DNA from: an uncultured Eubacteriales bacterium
GTDB taxonomy: Bacteria; Bacillota; Clostridia; Christensenellales; Aristaeellaceae
NCBI GenBank assembly: GCA_902793325.1
Contig: CADBCY010000007.1
Coordinates: 1-64,000 of the forward strand
Length of the DNA stretch: 64,000 bases
Reading direction: 5' to 3'
Below are positions 32,439-39,230 of the stretch, piece by piece. Numbering within the stretch: the first letter of the stretch is position 1; the number at the start of each line of letters is the position of its first letter. A program made the position numbers and the translations under genes. A model generated the notes under the pieces. That model ran no database searches, was not told the DNA's origin, and saw only the letters and a list, made by a program, of their open reading frames with translations.

Positions 32439-32636
32439 TTACGCCGTGGCCCTCGGGCGCACGATGGCCATGCCGCCGGTGAGATCGGCCAGGGCCACCT
32501 CGCCCTCGATTTCCATTTCCCGGCCCATGATGTCCGTCAGCTTCACGACGCCGTCTTTGCACTCGATCAGCATTACGTTCTGCATCATCTGGTTCTCGGG
32601 CTTTTTTTCATTCTTATACACGGTGGAAAGGCACAT
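32439..32636 (-). CDS. cooT: CooT-family nickel-binding protein
   Basis: A 65-residue protein starting MCLSTVYKN, the family hallmark in which Cys2 at the N-terminus binds nickel after Met removal. It continues with VMLIECKDGVVKLTDIMGRE and GEVALADLTGGMAIVR, matching the short beta-barrel of CooT (~61-66 residues). CooT assists nickel delivery to carbon monoxide dehydrogenase. GGGAGG lies upstream. It is between the His-rich gene (23 bases) and the 76-residue gene (25 bases). Confidence 0.88.
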   Translation of the reverse strand: MCLSTVYKNEKKPENQMMQNVMLIECKDGVVKLTDIMGREMEIEGEVALADLTGGMAIVRPRATA

Positions 32637-32659
32637 GCCGTCTTCCTCCCTTCCTGTGG

Positions 32660-33136
32660 TCATTGCTTCGGCAGGTTCATCGCGGCCAGCACGGTGGACA
32701 GCCGCATGTTGCCCTTTTCGAAGTCGGACACCGCCTGCATCACCTGCTCGAAGGCGATCTCCTCCCCCATGTCCTTCAGCCGCTGCGCGAGCTGCGCCAG
32801 CTCGTTGGCGTGGGCGGCGTTGTGGTTGACCATGTACTGCATCAGCGCGACCAGCTCGGCCTTGGGGTCTACGTCGCAGTGCGCGCAGTCGGAATTGCAG
32901 CCCGCCGCCTGGGAGGGACAGTGGGAATGGCCGTGCTCGTGGCTGTGGGTGTGTTCGTGCGGATGGCTGTGCGTGGTGCCGTCGGCATGGGTGTGCTCGT
33001 GGCTGTGGGTATGGGTATGCTCGTGGCTGTGCGCGTGGTCCGCGCCGCCGGTATGGGGATGCTCCGCGTCGTGATCGTGGTGATCGTGGGGAATGTTGTG
33101 CTCGTGCATATACTCGTGATCGTGCTCGTTTGCCAT
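32660..33136 (-). CDS. Histidine-rich metal-binding protein
   Basis: A 158-residue protein. Residues 1-88 contain 29 His, mostly as H-x-H and H-E-H-T-H steps, plus a cysteine cluster (Cys73, Cys80, Cys84, Cys87) in CNSDCAHC. Residues ~89-158 form a helical domain (ELVALMQYMVNHNAAHANEL, then QVMQAVSDFEKGNMRLSTVL). No signal or membrane segment is seen, so it is cytosolic. It probably binds nickel (or zinc/cobalt) as a store or buffer, given CooT downstream. Residues 6-19 (DHEYMHEHNIPHDH) recur in the divergent regulator. The promoter is perfect consensus (33180-33208). Confidence 0.85.
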   Translation of the reverse strand: MANEHDHEYMHEHNIPHDHHDHDAEHPHTGGADHAHSHEHTHTHSHEHTHADGTTHSHPHEHTHSHEHGHSHCPSQAAGCNSDCAHCDVDPKAELVALMQYMVNHNAAHANELAQLAQRLKDMGEEIAFEQVMQAVSDFEKGNMRLSTVLAAMNLPKQ

Positions 33137-33179
33137 GGGGCGTCATCCTTTCCTCGCCGTCGCCGGCCGTTCTGCAGAG

Positions 33180-33208
33180 ATTATACAACAGATGCGCGCA
33201 TTTGTCAA
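33180..33208 (-). promoter_or_regulatory. Consensus promoter of the His-rich/CooT operon
   Basis: Minus strand: TTGACA (33203-33208), 17-base spacer, TATAAT (33180-33185). The spacer contains the palindrome ATGCGCGCAT (33192-33201), a possible operator. Confidence 0.85.
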
Positions 33209-33232
33209 AGCCTGCGCCCGCCGGAAAAAAGC

Positions 33233-33247
33233 GCGTTCCCCCCGTTG
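33233..33247. promoter_or_regulatory. G-tract element between divergent metal promoters (possible CsoR/RcnR-type operator)
   Basis: GCGTTCCCCCCGTTG contains six C (six G on the minus strand) flanked by AAC/GTT-like sequence (AACGGGGGGAACG on the minus strand). CsoR/RcnR-family repressors bind operators built on G-tracts. It overlaps the -35 of the plus-strand promoter and lies about 25 bases from the -35 of the minus one, so one protein could control both. Function inferred. Confidence 0.4.
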
Positions 33248-33273
33248 CAATTCCGCGCGAAATGCGCTACAAT
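33245..33273 (+). promoter_or_regulatory. Promoter of the CsoR-type regulator gene
   Basis: TTGCAA (33245-33250), 17-base spacer, TACAAT (33268-33273), 22 bases before the ATG at 33295. Confidence 0.75.
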
Positions 33274-33294
33274 GACAGGGAGGTGAAACCATCC

Positions 33295-33789
33295 ATGACC
33301 GATCATCACAGCCACGCCGGGCCGGAAGAGGTCCGCGACCACGAGGCCCTGCACGCCCACGGCATTCCCCACGACCACCCCAACCCCTTCGAGTACGGCG
33401 AGGTGACCGACCACGAGGCGGTGTACGACCACGAGTACATGCACGCCCACGGCATCCCCCACGAGCACGCGCACGGGCACGACGAAGCCCACGACGGCGC
33501 GCACGACCACGGCCACGGCCATACGCACACCCACGAGCACACCAAGGCGGTGCTGAACCGGCTGAGCCGGGCCATCGGGCACCTGCAGTCGGTGCGCAAG
33601 ATGGTGGAGGACGGCCGGGACTGCACGGAGGTGCTCATCCAGATCGCCGCGGTGCGCTCCGCCATCGACAACACCGGCAAGCTCATCCTCCAGGATCACC
33701 TGAAGCACTGCATCCTGGACGCCGCGCGCGAGGGCGACCAGGCCGCCATCGACGACCTGTGCAGCGCCATCGACAAGTACATGAAATAG
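33295..33789 (+). CDS. CsoR-family metal-sensing repressor with His-rich N-terminal arm
   Basis: A 164-residue protein. Residues ~83-164 form a CsoR/RcnR-family helical repressor domain (VLNRLSRAIGHLQSVRKMVE, CTEVLIQIAAVRSAID, ILQDHLKHCILDA). Metal positions read Cys110, His135, Cys139, the same C-H-C pattern as copper CsoR. Residues 1-82 are an added arm with 22 His. It holds two copies of D-H-E-x-x-H-A-H-G-I-P-H-[DE]-H (15-28, 45-58). Ordinary CsoR proteins are ~85-115 residues and lack this. It lies divergent to the His-rich/CooT operon and may sense the same metal, probably nickel from context, though the core ligands look copper-like. The start is fixed by GGAGGTG upstream. A terminator follows. 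Confidence 0.85.
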   Translation: MTDHHSHAGPEEVRDHEALHAHGIPHDHPNPFEYGEVTDHEAVYDHEYMHAHGIPHEHAHGHDEAHDGAHDHGHGHTHTHEHTKAVLNRLSRAIGHLQSVRKMVEDGRDCTEVLIQIAAVRSAIDNTGKLILQDHLKHCILDAAREGDQAAIDDLCSAIDKYMK

Positions 33790-33816
33790 CCGCGGGCAGC
33801 GCGCTCCGCGGTGCAA

Positions 33817-33854
33817 CAAAGACAGGGGGCAACCGCCTCCCTGTCTTTGTTTTG
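33817..33854 (+). terminator. Terminator of the CsoR-type gene
   Basis: CAAAGACAGGG-GGC pairs with GCC-TCCCTGTCTTTG around a short loop, followed by TTTTG. Confidence 0.75.
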
Positions 33855-33882
33855 CCCGGTGTCCGTCTGTCGCCGTCGCCCG

Positions 33883-34140
33883 CTACGGGCCGCTTTCCTC
33901 CCCCGCCGGGCGCAGGGGCCGGATGACCAGCTCCCGGAACTCGCCGTCCTCCGCCAGCAGCTCCCATGTCAGGCCCAGCCCGACCCAGCGCGCGCGGCGC
34001 CCGTCGGCGTAGACCACGGGCGCGGCGGGACGCGGGCCGCGCCAGATCCGCCACAGCACCGCGCCGACGCCGAGGGAACACGCCAGCGCGACGAGCGCCG
34101 TCATCGCCACCAGCATCTGCCGCCAATGCCGCAAGCGCAT
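33883..34140 (-). CDS. Small membrane protein of unknown function
   Basis: An 85-residue frame with one transmembrane segment (about 9-31, MLVAMTALVALACSLGVGAV) and a short basic then acidic C-terminal part. I recognise no family. A GC hairpin (34143-34163) precedes the ATG closely, and its GGGAGG is too near the start for a normal ribosome site, so the true start could be ATG at codon 9. It lies downstream of comF on the same strand with a gap of about 140 bases. It may be spurious. Confidence 0.45.
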   Translation of the reverse strand: MRLRHWRQMLVAMTALVALACSLGVGAVLWRIWRGPRPAAPVVYADGRRARWVGLGLTWELLAEDGEFRELVIRPLRPAGEESGP

Positions 34141-34142
34141 CG

Positions 34143-34163
34143 CCTCCCCGATCTCATCGGGGA
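34143..34163 (-). other. Hairpin after comF
   Basis: CTCCCCGAT pairs with ATCGGGGAG across a 3-base loop. No T-tract is visible on the minus strand; it may be a weak terminator or RNA structure over the next start codon. Confidence 0.4.
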
Positions 34164-34281
34164 GTATCTATGTCCGGGGCGGGCAAAACATGCGGCCCGC
34201 ACGTGGGCGACGATCCCGTTTTTTTACGGATCGGGTGCGCGATGCCCGGGGCGCAGCGGTCTTGCGCGGCGTGGGCGGCCG

Positions 34282-34965
34282 TCACTTCCTATCCTGTCCC
34301 GGCGGCTCCGCGCGGGCGTAGCACAGCAGGTACACCGCCGCCGCGCCCGCCTGGCGGAGCGCCTCCACGCAGGCGGAGGCCGTCGCGCCGGTGGTACACA
34401 CGTCGTCCACCAGCACCACGCGCCGGCCGCGCACCGATTCGTCGCAGGCAAAGGCGCCGCGCATGTTTCCAAGGCGCGCCTCGCGGGAGAGGCGCGCCTG
34501 TTGCGTGGTATAGCGCGTGCGGGACAGCGCGTTTGAACAGTCCAGTCCCGTCAGCGCCGCCGTCTTTTCCGCCAGCAGCCCGGCGTGGTTGAAGCCGCGC
34601 CTGCGCTGGCGCCTGGGGTGCATGGGCACGGCGACGATCATCGTCGCGCCGGTGGGTAGCAGGCTCCGGTAGGCCCGCGCCATGTCCGCCGCCATGGCGT
34701 CCGCCAGGCGGTAGGTGCCGCGATACTTGAGCTGGCGCACCATGCCCTTCACCGGCCCGTTGTAGCGGTAGGCGAAGGCCGCGCCGGCAATGCCGGGCAC
34801 CTCGGGCGCGGGTTGCGCGCCCAGCCACAGCTTCGCCATCAGCCGGCGGCAGTCGTCGCACAGCCAGTCCTGCGCAAACCCCGCCTGGCTGCGGCAGCCC
34901 ATGCACACCGCCCGCCGGGGATAGACCAGCGCCGCCAGTCCATCCCACAGCCGGGCGATCGTCAC
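34282..34965 (-). CDS. comF: ComF-family phosphoribosyltransferase-like protein
   Basis: A 227-residue protein with the ComF zinc ribbon at the N-terminus (Cys21-x2-Cys24, Cys36-x2-Cys39), the PMHPRRQRRRGFNHA motif, and a type I phosphoribosyltransferase PRPP loop VLVDDVCTTGAT at 184-195. ComF proteins act in uptake of transforming DNA or in nucleotide salvage. Its ATG overlaps the stop of the ABC ATPase gene (ATGA, 34962-34965), so it is translationally coupled to an importer, which is not its usual setting. No other competence genes are in the window. Confidence 0.88.
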   Translation of the reverse strand: MTIARLWDGLAALVYPRRAVCMGCRSQAGFAQDWLCDDCRRLMAKLWLGAQPAPEVPGIAGAAFAYRYNGPVKGMVRQLKYRGTYRLADAMAADMARAYRSLLPTGATMIVAVPMHPRRQRRRGFNHAGLLAEKTAALTGLDCSNALSRTRYTTQQARLSREARLGNMRGAFACDESVRGRRVVLVDDVCTTGATASACVEALRQAGAAAVYLLCYARAEPPGQDRK

Positions 34966-36050
34966 AGCAGGTGGGCGCAGTCCTCGTCAAAGGAGATGAA
35001 GGCATGCTCGCCCACGTTGAAGATGCGCTTGTTGATGGGGCAGTTGTCGGTGATCTTCACCAGCGTATCGCCCACGCGGACGTGGTAGTTCTGGTAGGAG
35101 CCCATGAAGCAGCTCAGCTCGACGCGGCAGGGCAGCAGGCCCTCCTCGCCGATGCGGATGGCCTCGGGCCGCAGCACGATCTCGCCCTCGTCCCCCGGCC
35201 TCACCTGCTTGTCGGTGACCACGGGCACGGGCGTGCCGTCGATCGCGACCACGGCCCTGCCCTGCTCCACGCCCGTGACGGGGCCCTTCAGGAAGTTGCA
35301 CTCGCCGATGAAGTCGGCCACGAACTCGCTGTTCGGGCGGTAGTAGATCTCCAGCGGCGAACCCATCTGTGCGATCACGCCGCCGCGCATCAGTATGATG
35401 TTGTCGGAGATGGACATGGCCTCGGACTGGTCGTGGGTCACGTAGATGGCCGTGATGCCCAACTGCTGCTGGATGCGGCGGATCTCGGTGCGCATCTGCA
35501 CGCGCAGCTTGGCGTCCAGGTTGGAGAGGGGCTCGTCGAACAGCAGCACGCCGGGCTCCACCACCAGGGCGCGGGCCAGCGCCACGCGCTGCTGCTGGCC
35601 GCCGGAGAGCTGGTTGGTCATGCGCTGCTCCATGCCGGAGAGCTCCACCAGCGCCAGGATGTCCGTGACGCGCCGGGCGATCTCCTCCTTGGGCACCTTC
35701 CTGAGCCGCAGGCCGTAGGCCACGTTGTCGAACACGTTGTAGTGCGGGAACAGCGCGTAGCTCTGGAACACCATGGCGGTGTCGCGCTTGTTGGGGGTCA
35801 GGGCGTTGATGGGCTCGTCGCCCAGGTAGATCTCGCCCTCGTCCGGGGATTCAAAGCCCGCGATCATGCGCAGGGTGGTGGTCTTGCCGCAGCCCGACGG
35901 GCCCAGCAGCGTCACGAAGCTGCCCGGCGCGATGGACAGGTCCACGTCGTGCACGGCATAGAAGTCCTTGCCGGTCTTGGGGTCTTTATAGATCTTGGAA
36001 ATATGGTCCAGCTTGACGCCCTTGGGGTTTTTGACGCGCATGTCGGCCAT
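34962..36050 (-). CDS. ABC transporter ATP-binding protein, iron/polyamine type (FbpC/PotA-like)
   Basis: A 362-residue ATPase: Walker A GPSGCGKTT (50-58), signature LSGGQQQR, Walker B LLFDEPLSNLDAKLR, switch VTHDQSEA, then a TOBE regulatory domain at the C-terminus (IVLRPEAIRIGEEG). Of the iron(III)/spermidine/2-aminoethylphosphonate class. GGAGGC lies nine bases upstream of the first ATG. It is the third gene after receptor and permease and couples into comF. Confidence 0.92.
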   Translation of the reverse strand: MADMRVKNPKGVKLDHISKIYKDPKTGKDFYAVHDVDLSIAPGSFVTLLGPSGCGKTTTLRMIAGFESPDEGEIYLGDEPINALTPNKRDTAMVFQSYALFPHYNVFDNVAYGLRLRKVPKEEIARRVTDILALVELSGMEQRMTNQLSGGQQQRVALARALVVEPGVLLFDEPLSNLDAKLRVQMRTEIRRIQQQLGITAIYVTHDQSEAMSISDNIILMRGGVIAQMGSPLEIYYRPNSEFVADFIGECNFLKGPVTGVEQGRAVVAIDGTPVPVVTDKQVRPGDEGEIVLRPEAIRIGEEGLLPCRVELSCFMGSYQNYHVRVGDTLVKITDNCPINKRIFNVGEHAFISFDEDCAHLL

Positions 36051-36052
36051 AA

Positions 36053-37765
36053 TTACTCAGCCTCCTTTATCGTTCTGCTGGTGCCGAAGCGCTTGATGAC
36101 CAGGTTCATCAGCACCACCGAGCCGTAGGTAATCAGGATCAGTATGGTGGCGAAGGCGCAGGCAATGCTGTACGCGCCCTTCTCCGCGAATTCGTTGATC
36201 TGCACGGTGATCAGCAGGTAGCTGGGCGTCACCAGCAGTATGATGGCGGATATGGCCGTGATGGAGCGCACGAAGGCCGTCACCAGGCCGGACAGGAAGG
36301 AATCCTTGATCAGCGGCAGCGTGACGGAGGTGAACACCTTCAGGCTGTCCGCGCCCATGTCGTAGGCGGATTCCTCGATGGACTTGTCGATCTGCCGGAG
36401 CGCCGAAATGCCGCTTCGGGTGCCGGTGGGCAGCGAGCGCACCACGAACACGATCACCAGGATCGCCCCGGTGCCGTAGATGCCGCTCAGCACGCCGGTG
36501 TGGAACAGGCCGTTGGCGAAACCGCGGATGTAGCCCACGCCGAGCACCGTGCCGGGCACGGCCATGGCCAGGATCGACACGGCCTCAATGAAGCCCTTGC
36601 CCCGGAACTGCCGCTTGACCACCAGGTAGGAGATGATCATGGACAGCAGCGCCGTGATGGGCGACGCGATCAGCGACAGCACGAAGGAATCGCGGAAGGC
36701 CTGCAGGCCCCTGTAGCGGGTGAACACCTGCTGGAACCACTTGAAGGTCAGCGGGGTGAACTTGTAGCCCCAGGTCGGGAACAGCGCGCCGATGGGCACG
36801 CAAATGTACATCATGATGACGAACACGGCGGCCAGCGAGCAGAGGATGGTCAGCGGGATGGTCACGGATTTGTCCTCGATCAGCATGCGCGCGCGGCTCG
36901 CCTTGCCGGTCAGCGTCGCCGCCGTCTTGCGCTCCAGGTAATACTTCTGCACCGCGAACATCGCCAGCGTGATGCACAGCAGCACCACGGCCATCGCCGC
37001 CGCGCCCTGCTTGTCCATCGCGCCGGTGATCTGCAGGTAGATCGTCGTGGCCAGCGTGTCGTAGCTGCCGCCGATGATCATCGGGTTGGCGAAGTCGGCG
37101 ATGGATTCGATGAACGTCACCAGGAAGGCGTTGCCGAGGCCCGGCAGCAGCAGCGGAAACGTCACCGTGCAGAACACCTTCCAGCGGCTGGCGCCCATGT
37201 CCCGGGCGGCCTCCTCCATCGAGGGGTCGATGTTCTTCAGAAGGCCCTTCATCATCATGTAGCACACCGGGAAGAACGTCAGCGTCTGCACGATGACGAT
37301 GCCCCAGTAGCCGTAGATGTTGTTGTCGTAGATGCCCAGCAGGAAGCGCGTGATCAGGCCTGCCTTGCCGAACAGCATAATCATCGACAGGGACAGCACG
37401 AACGGCGGCGACACCACGGGCAGCATCGAAACCACCCGGAACAGGCCGCCCACCGCGCGGCGCATCTTCACGTACACCTCCACGTAGGCGAACAGCAGGC
37501 CGATCAGCGTGGACAGTATGCCCACCACGAAGCCCACCTTCAGCGTGTTCGTGATCGCCCTGCGGAAGGTATGCATCTGGAAGATGCGCTGGAAGGTCCC
37601 CAGGGTCAGCCCGCCGTCGCCGTACAGGCTGTCTACCAGCAGGATCGCCAGCGGGTACAGTATAAACAGCGTCAGAAAGGTAATCAGGAGCACGATGGTG
37701 GTCATCATGATGGGATCCGCCATCAGCTTCTTCCGATCCAGCGCCGCGCTTTGGCCACGTGCCAT
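36053..37765 (-). CDS. ABC transporter permease, fused double domain (iron/AEP type, FbpB-like)
   Basis: A 570-residue protein with about twelve transmembrane segments and two copies of the permease domain, each with its own EAA-type loop: EEAARDMGASRWKVFCTVTFP and EESAYDMGADSLKVFTSVTLP. The duplication in one chain is typical of iron(III)-type permeases. Start ATG 37765 (MARGQSAALDRKK) has AAGGAG upstream. It ends two bases before the ATPase start and follows the receptor after a terminator-like hairpin. Confidence 0.92.
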   Translation of the reverse strand: MARGQSAALDRKKLMADPIMMTTIVLLITFLTLFILYPLAILLVDSLYGDGGLTLGTFQRIFQMHTFRRAITNTLKVGFVVGILSTLIGLLFAYVEVYVKMRRAVGGLFRVVSMLPVVSPPFVLSLSMIMLFGKAGLITRFLLGIYDNNIYGYWGIVIVQTLTFFPVCYMMMKGLLKNIDPSMEEAARDMGASRWKVFCTVTFPLLLPGLGNAFLVTFIESIADFANPMIIGGSYDTLATTIYLQITGAMDKQGAAAMAVVLLCITLAMFAVQKYYLERKTAATLTGKASRARMLIEDKSVTIPLTILCSLAAVFVIMMYICVPIGALFPTWGYKFTPLTFKWFQQVFTRYRGLQAFRDSFVLSLIASPITALLSMIISYLVVKRQFRGKGFIEAVSILAMAVPGTVLGVGYIRGFANGLFHTGVLSGIYGTGAILVIVFVVRSLPTGTRSGISALRQIDKSIEESAYDMGADSLKVFTSVTLPLIKDSFLSGLVTAFVRSITAISAIILLVTPSYLLITVQINEFAEKGAYSIACAFATILILITYGSVVLMNLVIKRFGTSRTIKEAE

Positions 37766-37837
37766 GAAGCTACCACTCCTTTTTGTGTTTTTCGGGAAAG
37801 GGGGCGATCGCCCCGTTCGCCGCACATTGTACGAAAA

Positions 37838-37861
37838 TCCCCGCCCCGGACGGGGCGGGGA
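37838..37861 (-). terminator. Attenuator/terminator after the iron-type receptor gene
   Basis: TCCCCGCCCCG pairs perfectly with CGGGGCGGGGA around a 2-base loop; the minus strand continues ATTTTCG. It probably reduces transcription into the permease/ATPase genes. Confidence 0.75.
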
Positions 37862-37885
37862 AAGGGGATGTTCTCCCGCAGGGAA

Positions 37886-38965
37886 TTATTCGGTCTTGAA
37901 GCGGTCGTCGGCGGCGGCGCCCAGCGCGTTCATGACCTCCTCCACGTACTTGGAGGTGTTGGCCGCTGCGTCCGCGAAGTCATAGCCGTCCCACACCAGG
38001 CTGGGATCGAGGCCGAAGTCGATGGCGACCTGCGGCTGGGTGGCGTTGTCCAGCACCAGGAACTGATAGGAACCGGTGCCCGCGGCCAGCTCGACGCACT
38101 CGGGGGTGAGGGCGTACTCCACGAAGAGCCTGGCGGCGTTGGGATGCTTGGCGCCCTTGAACACGGCCACCGGCCCGATCTCGCAGGAGGTGCCGTCCTT
38201 GGGGATGACCAGCTGGATGTTCTCATAGCCGTTGTCGACGATCTGGGTGATGCCGTCGTGCAGGAAGCCGATGCCGATCACGCACTCGCCGGTGCCCACG
38301 TTCTTGGAGGGGCCGGAGCCGGACTTGGTGTACACCTGGATGTTCTTGTCCAGCTCCACCAGGTACTGGATGCCCTCGTCGTGGCCCTTCATCTGCAGCA
38401 GCGTGTTCACGACCAGCTTGGCGGTGCCGGCGGTGTTGTAGTTGGACAGCCAGATCAGGCCCTTGTACTCGGGCTTGAGCAGGTCGTCCCAGGTCTCGGG
38501 CACGGCCAGGCCCAGGCGGTCCAGCTCGTCCTTGTTGACCATGAAGCCCAGGATGCCGGTGTAGATGCCGTACCAGTACCCGTCGGGATTCTTGTAGATG
38601 TCCTTGGACAGGTGCGCGGCGTTCACGGGCACGTACTCGTTGTCCAGCAGGCCCTTGGCAGCGGCGTCGTCATAGGGGTTGTTGGTGCCGCCGAACCACA
38701 CGTCGGCGGAAGGATTGCCGTGCTCCTCCTCGATCTTGGTGGGAACCTCGCCGGTGGAGAGGCGCTGGAACTGGGTCTTGATGCCATAGAGCTCTTCAAA
38801 GTGCTGGCAGGCGGCGGCCAGGTATTCTTCCTCGCAGGAACCGTAGACCACCAGCTCGCCCTCTTCCTGGGCGGCGGCCACCAGGTCGGCGTCGGGCGCT
38901 TCGGCCAGGGCGCAGCAGCCCAGCAGCATCAGCGCGGCCAGCAGCATTGCAAGCAGTTTCTTCAT
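37886..38965 (-). CDS. ABC transporter substrate-binding protein, iron/AEP type
   Basis: A 359-residue type-2 binding protein. It has a signal sequence (MKKLLAMLLAALMLLGCCA, where GCC may act as a lipobox Cys) and then LVVYGSCEEEYLAAACQHFEEL. FQRLSTGEVPTKIEEEHGNPSADVWFGG is the N-lobe characteristic of the FbpA/AfuA/PhnS group. The ligand (iron(III), a phosphonate or similar) cannot be decided. It is first in its operon with a perfect promoter at 39041-39069. Confidence 0.88.
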   Translation of the reverse strand: MKKLLAMLLAALMLLGCCALAEAPDADLVAAAQEEGELVVYGSCEEEYLAAACQHFEELYGIKTQFQRLSTGEVPTKIEEEHGNPSADVWFGGTNNPYDDAAAKGLLDNEYVPVNAAHLSKDIYKNPDGYWYGIYTGILGFMVNKDELDRLGLAVPETWDDLLKPEYKGLIWLSNYNTAGTAKLVVNTLLQMKGHDEGIQYLVELDKNIQVYTKSGSGPSKNVGTGECVIGIGFLHDGITQIVDNGYENIQLVIPKDGTSCEIGPVAVFKGAKHPNAARLFVEYALTPECVELAAGTGSYQFLVLDNATQPQVAIDFGLDPSLVWDGYDFADAAANTSKYVEEVMNALGAAADDRFKTE

Positions 38966-39040
38966 GATCGTTAACCTCCATTCTTATTTGGGGCGACCGC
39001 CCTCGAAGGCGCGGTATCGCCGCCTTTGTTAACACAACAC

Positions 39041-39069
39041 ATTATACGCCCTTAACATTTTTCTGTCAA
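39041..39069 (-). promoter_or_regulatory. Consensus promoter of the iron-type ABC operon
   Basis: Minus strand: TTGACA (39064-39069), 17-base spacer, TATAAT (39041-39046). Both hexamers perfect. Confidence 0.9.
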
Positions 39070-39134
39070 GGTTTATTCGATCTTAACCTTCGCCTTTTTT
39101 CGCGGGCGTTCCGCGCGGCGGTCGGCGGAAACCA

Positions 39135-39163
39135 TTGACATCTCCCCGCCGCCGCACTATACT
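39135..39163 (+). promoter_or_regulatory. Sigma-A promoter of the S66 peptidase gene
   Basis: TTGACA (39135-39140), 17-base spacer, TATACT (39158-39163), divergent from the ABC promoter 70 bases away. Confidence 0.85.
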
Positions 39164-39230
39164 GCACACATGGGCCCGGCGGGCGTTCCGCGCGCCCGTT
39201 CCGAAGGCAACCGACAGGGAGGCAACCGCC

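Noticed and set aside
32693..33078. Possible DNA-level tandem repeat or CRISPR-like array in the His-rich gene
   Set aside because: The repetition comes from His/Glu/Thr codons of the protein, with irregular spacing and no spacers.
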